Shown here: positions 1 through 6,412 of the stretch, one piece after another | How the letters are laid out: every line of letters begins with the position of its first letter | Position numbering within the stretch: the first letter of the stretch is position 1 | NCBI GenBank assembly: GCA_945869505.1 | Contig: CAMBOZ010000027.1 | Span: 1 to 13,842 of the forward strand | Direction of reading: 5' to 3' | Length of the DNA stretch: 13,842 nt | Source of the DNA: Bifidobacterium breve | GTDB lineage: Bacteria; Actinomycetota; Actinomycetes; Nanopelagicales; Nanopelagicaceae | Notes under the pieces: generated by a model | Seen by the model: the letters and a program-made list of their open reading frames with translations, nothing else | Database searches by the model: none | What the model was told of the DNA's origin: nothing | Program-made: the position numbers and the translations under genes

Positions 1-800
1 GTTACATCATTGAATATCGTGGATCTGCGATTCGCGAACTCTCAATGGAAGGCCGCATGACCGTTTGCAATATGTCGATTGAAGCTGGTGCTCGTGCCGG
101 ACTTATCGCACCCGATCAAAAGACCTTTGATTACATCAAGGGCAAGCCACACGCACCAGAAGATTTCGCGGCTGCGCAAGGCTATTGGCAGACGCTATTT
201 TCAGATAGCGATGCCAAGTTTGACCTAGAGATAACTCTTGATGCAGATAATTTAGAACCATTTGTAACTTGGGGAACCAACCCAGGTCAGGGGTTGCCAC
301 TTAATGCATCTGTACCAAATCCAGCTGATATCAAGGATGCAGAAGAGCGCGGGGCGGCAGAGCGCGCACTTGAATATATGGGTCTCACCGCGGGCACTCC
401 GCTGAAAAAGATAGCCATTGACACTGTTTTCTTGGGCTCTTGCACAAATGGGCGCATCGAAGATTTGCGTGCTGCGGCATCTATCTTAGAAGGTAAGAAA
501 ATTGCTTCGTCACTTCGCATGTTGGTTGTGCCTGGTTCTGAGCGAGTTCGCCAACAAGCTATGACTGAAGGCTTAGATAAAGTCTTTCTTGACGCTGGCG
601 CTGAATGGCGAAATGCGGGTTGCTCAATGTGTCTTGGAATGAACCCCGACCAATTAAGCGTTGGCGAGCGTTCTGCCTCAACCTCAAACCGTAACTTTGA
701 AGGACGCCAAGGAAAAGGTGGAAGAACCCACTTGGTAAGTCCACTAGTAGCTGCAGCTACTGCAATTCGCGGCACGCTCTCATCACCGGCAGATCTTTAA
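1..800 (+). CDS. leuC: 3-isopropylmalate dehydratase large subunit, 3' part
   Basis: Large subunit of the cytoplasmic [4Fe-4S] isomerase that converts 2-isopropylmalate to 3-isopropylmalate in leucine biosynthesis, working with LeuD. The gene enters from the left edge in frame 3 and ends with TAA at 798-800; about 266 codons are visible, so roughly the first 40% of a normal protein (about 465-480 residues) lies outside. Visible family marks are [18 protein letters not shown] near the edge, [10 protein letters not shown] with a cluster cysteine at 441-443, and the pair in [13 protein letters not shown] at 621-623 and 630-632. These are the three cysteines expected to hold the iron-sulfur cluster in aconitase-family enzymes. 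LeuD follows after 24 bases, so the two are almost surely co-transcribed. The ATG at 45 is internal, not a start. Nothing looks damaged. Confidence 0.97.
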   Translation, partial: YIIEYRGSAIRELSMEGRMTVCNMSIEAGARAGLIAPDQKTFDYIKGKPHAPEDFAAAQGYWQTLFSDSDAKFDLEITLDADNLEPFVTWGTNPGQGLPLNASVPNPADIKDAEERGAAERALEYMGLTAGTPLKKIAIDTVFLGSCTNGRIEDLRAAASILEGKKIASSLRMLVVPGSERVRQQAMTEGLDKVFLDAGAEWRNAGCSMCLGMNPDQLSVGERSASTSNRNFEGRQGKGGRTHLVSPLVAAATAIRGTLSSPADL

Positions 801-824
801 GAATTTCTAGAAAGGTAGATAAAA

Positions 825-1424
825 ATGGAAAAATTTATTTCACACACCGGCAGTGGAGTTCCGCTTCGTCGCAGCAATGTAGACACCGATCAAATCATCC
901 CTGCTGTATATCTCAAGCGAGTTACTCGTAGCGGCTTTGAAGACGGCCTCTTTGCAGCCTGGCGCAATGATCCTGAGTTTGTTTTAAATCAACCGCAATT
1001 TAAGAGCGGAACCGTGCTCGTTGCCGGACCAGAATTCGGTACCGGATCTTCGCGCGAGCACGCGGTGTGGGCGCTGCAGAACTATGGCTTTAAGGCGGTT
1101 ATCTCCAGCCGATTCGCTGACATCTTCCGCGGAAACTCATTAAAGGGCGGCTTGCTCACCGTAATTTTGCCGCAGGAAGCCGTTGAGGCGCTTTGGGTGG
1201 CTATAGAGAAAGATCCAAGCACTCAGATAAAAGTTGATCTTGACTCACGCACAGTTTCTTACGGCTCAACCAGTATCGCCTTTGAATTAGACGATTACAC
1301 CCGTTGGCGCCTGATGGAAGGCCTTGATGACATTGGATTAACCTTAAAGCAGACCGATTCAATCGATGCTTACGAGGCAAAACGCCCAAGTTATAAGCCT
1401 AAAACACTCCCTATTCGCATTTAA
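825..1424 (+). CDS. leuD: 3-isopropylmalate dehydratase small subunit
   Basis: Small (swivel-domain) subunit of isopropylmalate isomerase, the partner of LeuC. The 199-residue length is normal for bacterial LeuD. The N-terminal segment has the family pattern around [17 protein letters not shown], and [14 protein letters not shown] is the conserved substrate-recognition loop carrying the SSREH signature. The ATG at 825 is preceded by AAAGG at 811-815, nine bases upstream, giving a clear ribosome binding site. It lies 24 bases after leuC and no promoter is evident between them. A hairpin followed by six T residues about 90 bases downstream probably ends the leuCD transcript. Subunit identity is secure; no odd residues were noticed. 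Confidence 0.97.
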   Translation: MEKFISHTGSGVPLRRSNVDTDQIIPAVYLKRVTRSGFEDGLFAAWRNDPEFVLNQPQFKSGTVLVAGPEFGTGSSREHAVWALQNYGFKAVISSRFADIFRGNSLKGGLLTVILPQEAVEALWVAIEKDPSTQIKVDLDSRTVSYGSTSIAFELDDYTRWRLMEGLDDIGLTLKQTDSIDAYEAKRPSYKPKTLPIRI

Positions 1425-1498
1425 CCAGTATTTTTTCAATCGAAATCTGCATTGCTAAGTTAAAAACCAGCGTAAAACGCCAACTTTATTGATGGGGT

Positions 1499-1518
1499 GA
1501 GTTAATTTTGATTAACTC
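1499..1518 (+). repeat. perfect inverted repeat (8-bp arms) overlapping the leuCD terminator
   Basis: GAGTTAAT at 1499-1506 and ATTAACTC at 1511-1518 form a perfect 8-bp stem with a four-base loop (TTTG). The right arm shares bases 1514-1518 with the left arm of the following terminator hairpin, so the two RNA structures cannot form together. It could be an antiterminator, a protein-binding palindrome, or chance in AT-rich DNA. Confidence 0.6.
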
Positions 1519-1542
1519 TCAACTTGTAAATGAGAGTTTTTT
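1514..1542 (+). terminator. rho-independent terminator of leuCD
   Basis: AACTCTCA (1514-1521) pairs perfectly with TGAGAGTT (1531-1538) around a nine-base loop, and six T residues run from 1537 to 1542. The position after leuD and the T-run fit an intrinsic terminator. The stem is short and has few GC pairs, so termination may be partial. Confidence 0.7.
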
Positions 1543-1640
1543 ACGCATAAATATTGCGATTTCTAAGAAATATTAAATTGCGACACGCCCGCGTTAATAT
1601 CGCTATCACCCTATAAAAAGGATTAAGTTTTAGCCACAAG

Positions 1641-1656
1641 TTAAGCAAATGCTTAA
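1641..1656 (+). repeat. perfect palindrome in the hup leader (distal)
   Basis: TTAAGCA (1641-1647) and TGCTTAA (1650-1656) are perfect inverted arms separated by AA. It lies 28 bases before the hup start and directly abuts a second palindrome. It may be an operator or an mRNA hairpin; no known regulator site was recognised. Confidence 0.6.
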
Positions 1657-1669
1657 TTTACGCGTAAAT
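1656..1669 (+). repeat. perfect 14-bp palindrome next to the hup ribosome binding site
   Basis: ATTTACGCGTAAAT is its own reverse complement and ends two bases before the AAGGGGA ribosome binding site of hup (1672-1678). With no loop bases it is better suited to a dimeric DNA-binding protein than to a stable RNA hairpin. A near copy, TTTACGCATAAAT, lies at 1540-1552. This suggests a repeated operator, possibly for autoregulation of hup, but the binding protein is unknown. Confidence 0.6.
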
Positions 1670-1683
1670 CTAAGGGGATTTAG

Positions 1684-2100
1684 ATGAATAAGGCACAATT
1701 TATTGCCGCGTTGGCCCCACACTTCAACGACAGCAAGAAAGAAGCAGCGCACGCTGTAGAAATCGTATTCGACACAATTACACGCACCATGTCAAAGGGT
1801 GAAGATGTAATGATCAACGATTTCGGTAAGTTCAAGAAGGTCGATCGCAAAGCACGTATGGGCCGTAACCCATTCACAGGCGAGACCATCAAGATCAAGG
1901 CTTCAAAGAAGGCTCGCTTCCTACCTGCAAAGGGTTTGAAGGATGTCATCTCAGGTGAGCGCAAGCTAGGTCCGGCTCCTAAGCCAGAACCAAAGCCAGT
2001 TGCAAAGCCAGTAGCCAAGAAGGCTGCACCAAAGAAGGCTGCTAAGAAGAAGCCAGCAGCTAAGAAGGTTGTAAAGAAAGCCGCTAAGAAGCGTAAGTAA
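1684..2100 (+). CDS. hup: HU-family nucleoid protein with histone-like C-terminal tail
   Basis: Nucleoid-associated protein that binds and bends DNA as a dimer. Residues 1-90 are the HU fold, with the NDFGKF turn near 45-50 and RNPFTGE at 61-67, whose proline (63) is the DNA-intercalating residue of the family. Residues about 97-138 form a Lys/Ala/Pro tail of repeats such as AKKAA and KPVAKP, typical of actinobacterial HupB/HupS and resembling histone H1 tails. The ATG at 1684 has AAGGGGA at 1672-1678 with five-base spacing. The upstream gap offers TATAAA at 1612-1617 as a possible -10, and TTGCGA at 1578-1583 as a possible -35 for a weaker site; neither pairing is convincing. A strong terminator follows, so the gene is probably monocistronic and highly expressed. 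The tail DNA is internally repetitive (AAG, GCT and CCA codons). Confidence 0.96.
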   Translation: MNKAQFIAALAPHFNDSKKEAAHAVEIVFDTITRTMSKGEDVMINDFGKFKKVDRKARMGRNPFTGETIKIKASKKARFLPAKGLKDVISGERKLGPAPKPEPKPVAKPVAKKAAPKKAAKKKPAAKKVVKKAAKKRK

Positions 2101-2108
2101 TTCACTTC

Positions 2109-2133
2109 TTAGAACTTCTTTAGAAAGTTCTAA
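2109..2133 (+). repeat. hairpin between hup and its terminator
   Basis: TTAGAACTT (2109-2117) and AAGTTCTAA (2125-2133) make a perfect 9-bp stem with a seven-base loop. It has no T-run of its own and touches the base of the stronger terminator hairpin. It may protect the mRNA 3' end or be the remnant of a second terminator. Confidence 0.55.
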
Positions 2134-2166
2134 AACTGGGGTCAGCGATTGCTGGCCCCAGTTTTT
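2132..2166 (+). terminator. strong rho-independent terminator of hup
   Basis: AACTGGGGTCAGC (2134-2146) pairs with GCTGGCCCCAGTT (2151-2163) over 13 bp with one G-U pair and a GATT loop; flanking A and T bases extend it. Five T residues run from 2162 to 2166. It is the best intrinsic terminator in the window and separates hup from plsC. Confidence 0.9.
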
Positions 2167-2176
2167 CTTTGCCCAC

Positions 2177-2182
2177 TAAGAT
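2177..2182 (+). promoter_or_regulatory. -10 box for a probable leaderless plsC transcript
   Basis: TAAGAT matches the actinobacterial TAnnnT -10 pattern and ends six bases before the plsC ATG, so transcription would begin at or next to the start codon. No Shine-Dalgarno sequence is present. The -35 region falls inside the hup terminator and does not match a consensus. Confidence 0.55.
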
Positions 2183-2188
2183 TTAGTT

Positions 2189-2968
2189 ATGGCCGAAATG
2201 CGCGTTTCATATGCGCCACCAACCGGTTATCCGCATGGAACAAATCGCACATTTAAAATTTGCGCCGGGATCTTGATTCCAATCATAAGTCTGATTACAA
2301 AACGAACCTGGATTGGTGTGGAGAACATCCCCAAAACTGGAGCAGTAATAGTCGCAAATAATCACTTGTCGTACTTTGATGTTTTGAATTTGAGTCATTT
2401 TCTTTTTAGGAATGGCCGCGCCCCACGCTACCTAGGAAAAGTTGGCGTATTTAAAGTTCCGATTATTGGAAGAATACTTCTTGCAGCTGGACAGGTACCG
2501 GTTGAACGAGAAACTCCTAATGCAGGTAAAGCGGTCGACCATGCAAAGAAACTTCTTGAGGTGGGACATTTACTCGGCGTTTATCCCGAAGGAACGCTCT
2601 CTCGAGATTTAGACCACTGGCCAATGGTCGCTAAGACTGGATTGGCAAGACTTGCGCTGACGACAAACACACCAGTGATTCCAATAGCGCAATGGGGTTC
2701 ACAAGTATTAATGCCGACATATTCCAAGAAGTTAAAGTTGTTTCCGCGCACTCGAATCACAATTGTTGCCGGTAAGCCGGTCGATCTTTCACCTTGGTAT
2801 GGCAAAGGCGATGATCCGCAAGCCTTGATCGAGGCCACCGCCGAGGTTATGCGAGAAATAACCACGCTGCTCGAGGGAATTCGTGGTGAGAAGCGCCCTG
2901 AAGTAATCTTTGACCCTCACACTTCAGATTTGCCGCGCACCGGCAACTTTAAGAAGAAGAAGCGATAG
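2189..2968 (+). CDS. plsC: 1-acyl-sn-glycerol-3-phosphate acyltransferase family protein
   Basis: Membrane-associated acyltransferase of the PlsC/LPLAT family, expected to acylate lysophosphatidic acid to phosphatidic acid. The catalytic HX4D motif is H59-D64 in NNHLSYFD, and the second conserved block is YPEGTLSRD with EGT at 134-136. VPVERE (104-109) and PVIPIAQWG are the other family blocks. A hydrophobic stretch at residues 24-36 is a probable membrane anchor, and the C-terminal end is basic (KKKKR). At 259 residues it has normal length. The ATG at 2189 fits a leaderless start; an in-frame ATG at 2198 is an alternative. gpsA follows after 20 bases, linking glycerol 3-phosphate production with its later acylation. 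The exact acyl acceptor is inferred, since related enzymes use other lipids. Confidence 0.88.
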   Translation: MAEMRVSYAPPTGYPHGTNRTFKICAGILIPIISLITKRTWIGVENIPKTGAVIVANNHLSYFDVLNLSHFLFRNGRAPRYLGKVGVFKVPIIGRILLAAGQVPVERETPNAGKAVDHAKKLLEVGHLLGVYPEGTLSRDLDHWPMVAKTGLARLALTTNTPVIPIAQWGSQVLMPTYSKKLKLFPRTRITIVAGKPVDLSPWYGKGDDPQALIEATAEVMREITTLLEGIRGEKRPEVIFDPHTSDLPRTGNFKKKKR

Positions 2969-2988
2969 CGAGCGAGGTTAGTTAAACG

Positions 2989-3990
2989 ATGAGCAAAGTA
3001 TCGGTATTCGGAGCAGGCGCGTGGGGATCAACCCTTGCGCAAGTGCTTTGCGATGCCGGAAATGAAGTCTTGCTTTGGGGCCGCAACGCCGATGTCGTAG
3101 ATGAAATCAACAGTAGCCACACCAACTCAAAATACATTGGCCAGAATGTACTTCCAAGTGAAATCCGAGCAACAACGGATTTAGCGGAGACCTTTGCTTT
3201 CAGCAAGAATTATGTTTTGGCAATTCCTTCACAGCAATTGCGTTCTACGTTGCAGTCTTGGAAGCATCATTTTTCGGAGGATTGCCTAATTGTCAGCACC
3301 TTAAAGGGTATTGAAATTAGTACCCAGCTTCGCATGACTGAAGTGTTGGAAGAAGTTATTGGCAAGCACCGTGTGGCACTCATTACCGGTCCCAACTTGG
3401 CAGATGAGCTAATCCTGCGCCAACCGGCTGGCGCAGTTGCGGCTGCCACAAACCAAGCGACATCTGAAGAAGTTCGTGAGCTCTTTCGCACGCCTTATTA
3501 CCGCGTTTACACATCGGTGGATTTACTTGGCTGCGAGTTGGCAGGTGCAATTAAAAATGTGATTGCCCTCGCCGTTGGAATCTCAATAGGTATGGGATTC
3601 GGAGAAAATACCCAAGCGATGCTAATTACTCGTGGGTTAAATGAAGTTGCTCGCTTATGTGCTGCGCATGGCGCAGACCCACTCAGCGCTGCAGGATTAG
3701 CGGGGATGGGTGATCTTGTTGCGACATGTGGTTCACCGCTCTCACGCAACAGAACCTTTGGTGAATTATTGGGTAGCACTGGTTCTATGGAATCTGCACT
3801 TGGACAATGGGCAAAGACGGTAGAAGGCGTTGCCTCATCCGGTGCGATAGTCGAAATTGCTCATCGCGTAGGAGTAGAAGTTCCAGTTATTGAATCAGTA
3901 GCAGATATCGTAAATGGTTCGCTCACACCCGAGGCAGCCCTGCAACGTTTAATGGAAATAACCACACAAGCAGAGAACTTCATTCGATGA
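2989..3990 (+). CDS. gpsA: NAD(P)-dependent glycerol-3-phosphate dehydrogenase
   Basis: Cytoplasmic enzyme that reduces dihydroxyacetone phosphate to sn-glycerol 3-phosphate for phospholipid synthesis. The N-terminal Rossmann motif GAGAWG is at residues 8-13. STLKGIE places a conserved lysine at 106, GAIKNVIALAVG places the catalytic lysine at 189, and GMGDLVATCGSPLSRNRTFG (239-258) is the family signature of the substrate domain. The 333-residue length is typical. A GAGG sequence at 2974-2977, eleven bases before the ATG, is a plausible ribosome binding site. It follows plsC by 20 bases and its stop overlaps the ddl start as ATGA, so plsC-gpsA-ddl reads as one operon with translational coupling at the second junction. 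Confidence 0.97.
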   Translation: MSKVSVFGAGAWGSTLAQVLCDAGNEVLLWGRNADVVDEINSSHTNSKYIGQNVLPSEIRATTDLAETFAFSKNYVLAIPSQQLRSTLQSWKHHFSEDCLIVSTLKGIEISTQLRMTEVLEEVIGKHRVALITGPNLADELILRQPAGAVAAATNQATSEEVRELFRTPYYRVYTSVDLLGCELAGAIKNVIALAVGISIGMGFGENTQAMLITRGLNEVARLCAAHGADPLSAAGLAGMGDLVATCGSPLSRNRTFGELLGSTGSMESALGQWAKTVEGVASSGAIVEIAHRVGVEVPVIESVADIVNGSLTPEAALQRLMEITTQAENFIR

Positions 3991-5054
3991 AGCAACGCGT
4001 TGCAATTATTTGCGGTGGACGCTCAAGCGAACACGAAATTTCTTGCATTTCCGCGGCAGGTGTTCTTTCGGCGATCGATCGCCAAAAATATCAGCCTATT
4101 TTGATTGGCATCAGCAAGAGCGGAAGATGGTTCCTTCTTCCAGATAACTACGTACTTGCTATTAAAGATGGTGTGCTGCCGACCATTCCTAACGAGGGAA
4201 TATCTGTGGCGCTGAGCGTCGATGGATTTAGCGCAGAAGGAAAGAATTTAGATATTGATATTGTCTTTCCATTACTTCACGGTCCTTACGGAGAAGATGG
4301 CACGATTCAAGGGTTGTTGGAAATTGCAGATATTCCTTATGTAGGTTCGGGGGTTTTAGCATCCGCTGTTGCAATGGATAAGTCATTTGCGAAGCCGATC
4401 TTTGCATCTCACGGAATTAAGGTCGCAGCAGGGTTTGTTGTTCGCCAAAGTCAATGGATTGCCGGATCTGCCGCAATACAAAAAGAAGTCGATCAATTGG
4501 GATATCCAGTTTTTGTTAAGCCAGCCCGCGGCGGATCATCACGCGGAACTACCAAAGTTAAATCGGCAGCCGATTTAACTGAAGCGCTTGCAGAAGCATT
4601 TAAATTTGATACCAAAGCTCTAGTTGAACAAGAAATCCGTGGTGCTGAAATAGAGTGTGCCGTTCTTGAATTAGACGGCGAACCAAAAGCATCGCTGGTC
4701 GGTCAAATAAAAATTGACTCCAAATACGAATTCTATGATTTCGAAGCAAAGTATTTAGATGGTGCTACGACTATCGAACTACCTGCACCGATCGACCATA
4801 AAATCAGCGATGAAATACGAAAGAAAGCTGTAGATGCTTTTATATCACTTGGCTGTTCTGGACTTGCACGCGTGGACTTTTTCTTAACACCAAATAATGA
4901 AGTAATAATTAATGAGCTAAATACGATGCCTGGGTTTACCGCGACATCGGTTTTTCCAAAGATGTGGGCCGCAACAGGCGTTGCATACACTGATGTGATC
5001 AGCCACTTACTGAAGAGTGCACTAACGCGAAATAACGGCGTTTTAGGAAATTAG
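3987..5054 (+). CDS. ddl: D-alanine--D-alanine ligase
   Basis: ATP-grasp enzyme that makes the D-Ala-D-Ala dipeptide for peptidoglycan. Family motifs in order are GGRSSEHEIS (10-19), LHGPYGEDGTIQG (97-109), KPARGGSSRGT (178-188), EAKY (253-256) and RVDFFL (295-300), followed by NELNTMPGFT (309-318). Metal ligands are expected at D297, E310 and N312. The tyrosine of EAKY aligns, from memory, with E. coli DdlB Tyr216, whose presence favours D-Ala over D-lactate as second substrate; a vancomycin-sensitive wall is therefore predicted. The glycine loop reads SRGT where SVGI-like residues are more usual. Length (355) is normal. The ATG overlaps the gpsA stop, and the gene ends seven bases from a convergent gene with no terminator visible between. 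Confidence 0.96.
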   Translation: MKQRVAIICGGRSSEHEISCISAAGVLSAIDRQKYQPILIGISKSGRWFLLPDNYVLAIKDGVLPTIPNEGISVALSVDGFSAEGKNLDIDIVFPLLHGPYGEDGTIQGLLEIADIPYVGSGVLASAVAMDKSFAKPIFASHGIKVAAGFVVRQSQWIAGSAAIQKEVDQLGYPVFVKPARGGSSRGTTKVKSAADLTEALAEAFKFDTKALVEQEIRGAEIECAVLELDGEPKASLVGQIKIDSKYEFYDFEAKYLDGATTIELPAPIDHKISDEIRKKAVDAFISLGCSGLARVDFFLTPNNEVIINELNTMPGFTATSVFPKMWAATGVAYTDVISHLLKSALTRNNGVLGN

Positions 5055-5061
5055 AAAGTAA

Positions 5062-5295
5062 TCAGTAAGTAACTGGGCAAGTCAGTGTGCGAGTAATACC
5101 CGCAACTGCCTGAACTTTGGACAAAATCGTGCGCCCAAACTCCTCCATTGAAGGTGCTTCTGCGCGCATGATCACATCGTAAGGACCCGTTACGCCTTCA
5201 GCGAGAGTTACTCCTGGAATTGCAGATACAGATTTAGCGACGCTAGAAGCTTTACCGACTTCAGTTTGAATCAAAATAAATGCTTGAACTGACAT
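5062..5295 (-). CDS. stand-alone Lrp/AsnC ligand-binding (RAM) domain protein
   Basis: A 77-residue protein made only of the Lrp/AsnC effector-binding, oligomerising domain; the helix-turn-helix of a full Lrp regulator is absent. The pattern MSVQAFILIQTEVG, then TGPYDVIMRAE near the middle and ITRTLTCPV at the end, matches this alpha-beta domain. The ATG at 5295 has AAAGG at 5310-5306 on the minus strand, ten bases away; the reading frame runs back to 5355 but that extension (MEYLYAHPQRRS) lacks domain similarity. It lies convergent to ddl and divergent from thiL with 88 bases between. Such stand-alone proteins may bind amino acids and modulate partners, but the target is unknown. I recall similar small genes near ddl and thiL in other Actinobacteria, unverified. 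Confidence 0.88.
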   Translation of the reverse strand: MSVQAFILIQTEVGKASSVAKSVSAIPGVTLAEGVTGPYDVIMRAEAPSMEEFGRTILSKVQAVAGITRTLTCPVTY

Positions 5296-5337
5296 TGTGG
5301 TTAAACCTTTCTTGTGATCGCTTCGCCGTTGAGGATG

Positions 5338-5343
5338 AGCATA
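5338..5343 (-). promoter_or_regulatory. possible -10 box for the Lrp-domain gene
   Basis: On the minus strand TATGCT fits the TAnnnT pattern about 40 bases before the ATG, leaving room for a leader with the AAAGG site. No good -35 was found, so this is tentative. Confidence 0.3.
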
Positions 5344-5370
5344 AAGGTACTCCAACTTGCATTGATGTTC

Positions 5371-5376
5371 TAGTCT
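5371..5376 (+). promoter_or_regulatory. -10 box for a probable leaderless thiL transcript
   Basis: TAGTCT fits TAnnnT and ends seven bases before the thiL ATG at 5384. No Shine-Dalgarno sequence precedes this start. The geometry matches leaderless promoters described in Actinobacteria, and it leaves no room for a thiamine riboswitch in the mRNA. Confidence 0.5.
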
Positions 5377-5383
5377 TGGCGCT

Positions 5384-6313
5384 ATGGCAGATCATTCGGG
5401 AGCGCTCACAGAATCGCAGGTAATTGCGCGGCTGCGCGAGATTTTTGCCAGCTCGGATCCAAGAATTGAAGTTGGTATTGGCGACGATGCCGCAGTAGTC
5501 GTTGGTGCCAAGCGCCAGGTAATGACAACCGATATGGCAGTCGAAGGAGTTCACTTTCGCACTGATTGGTCAACTGGATTTGAAATCGGGCGCAAAGTTA
5601 CCGCCGCTAACGCTGCAGATATTTTGGCTATGGGCGGGGTTCCAGATTATTTACTAGTTGCTGTGTCACTCACCGGATCTGAAACTATGGAATGGATAAG
5701 CGATCTGGCGCATGGAATTAAATTTGAAGCAGATCTCGCTGGTGCGCACGTCATCGGTGGCGATATCTCGCGCGCTGATCAAGTGGTAATTTCGATTGCG
5801 GCGATTGGTACTGCCGAGAAACCAATTTTGCGCTCGGGTGCAAAGCCCGGAGATGGCATTTATCTTTCATCTCTTACAGGATGGTCAGCAGCTGGACTTG
5901 CACTTCTTAAATCTAATTCGCAGTCAATCGGTGGCCTCGTGGAAAAGGCGCTTAAAGAATTTAAATCTCCAACAATCGATTACGGATTTGATGCGACGCT
6001 TGCAAGTTCACTCTGCGATGTAAGTGATGCTCTTGTAATCCAAGCAGCGCAAATGGCAGACAGCGCAGAAGTTGCATTTAAATTTGATTTATCCAAAATA
6101 GAAAAGACTCCTGAATTTGCTGAACTTGAAACTCTCGCCAATGAATTAGGCGCTGATATCTGGCAATGGATTTTTGCTGGGGGAGAGGACCATGTCCTAT
6201 TAGCCACCGGGTTGGATTTGTCGGGAATTTTGGTGGGAGAAGTTATCGCAGGAAGTGGAATCCAAAATCTTCCGGTAGGCGTAGAAACAAGCGCCTGGCG
6301 ACATTTTGATTAA
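5384..6313 (+). CDS. thiL: thiamine-monophosphate kinase
   Basis: Last enzyme of thiamine diphosphate synthesis in many bacteria, phosphorylating thiamine monophosphate with ATP. It belongs to the PurM/AIR-synthetase-like fold. Motifs are GIGDDAAVV (31-39), TTDMAVEGVHF (48-58), AANAADILAMGG (74-85), GGDISR (125-130), DVSDAL (212-217) and GGEDH (266-270); the aspartates and glutamates in them are the expected metal-binding residues. The 309-residue length is normal. DVSDAL differs from the common DVSDGL by one small residue. The ATG at 5384 has no ribosome binding site but has TAGTCT seven bases upstream. No other thi gene is in the window, and no clear terminator follows, only T-rich sequence. 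Confidence 0.95.
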   Translation: MADHSGALTESQVIARLREIFASSDPRIEVGIGDDAAVVVGAKRQVMTTDMAVEGVHFRTDWSTGFEIGRKVTAANAADILAMGGVPDYLLVAVSLTGSETMEWISDLAHGIKFEADLAGAHVIGGDISRADQVVISIAAIGTAEKPILRSGAKPGDGIYLSSLTGWSAAGLALLKSNSQSIGGLVEKALKEFKSPTIDYGFDATLASSLCDVSDALVIQAAQMADSAEVAFKFDLSKIEKTPEFAELETLANELGADIWQWIFAGGEDHVLLATGLDLSGILVGEVIAGSGIQNLPVGVETSAWRHFD

Positions 6314-6377
6314 CAGTTTTTCATTTTTATGCAGTGATATCCATATTTTTTTTCACAAAAATATAAGCGCGGTGGCA

Positions 6378-6406
6378 TTGCGAAAGGCCTAAGCAGGCGA
6401 TATTTT
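6378..6406 (+). promoter_or_regulatory. promoter of the secreted-protein gene (leaderless)
   Basis: TTGCGA (6378-6383) and TATTTT (6401-6406) are separated by exactly 17 bases, and the ATG follows six bases after the -10. This is the best two-box promoter seen in the window. There is no Shine-Dalgarno sequence between, so a leaderless mRNA is likely. Confidence 0.6.
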
Positions 6407-6412
6407 TGCTAA

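Noticed and set aside
287..775. Minus-strand reading frame of 162 residues inside leuC
   Set aside because: Composition and position mark it as a shadow of leuC; no motif or start signal.
1425..1683. Small gene or RNA gene in the leuD-hup gap
   Set aside because: No reading frame with a start signal and no tRNA-like fold; the gap is explained by a terminator, palindromes and promoter-like boxes.
1680..2105. Long open reading frame opposite hup (141 residues)
   Set aside because: It mirrors the Lys/Ala codons of the hup tail as Phe/Leu-rich sequence, has no ribosome binding site and overlaps a certain gene.
5296..5355. Longer N terminus for the Lrp-domain gene (MEYLYAHPQRRS...)
   Set aside because: The ATG at 5295 begins the domain exactly and has its own ribosome binding site; the extension is unlike the family.
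5296..5383. Thiamine (TPP) riboswitch before thiL
   Set aside because: Only 88 bases separate two divergent genes, no THI-box pattern was seen, and thiL appears leaderless.
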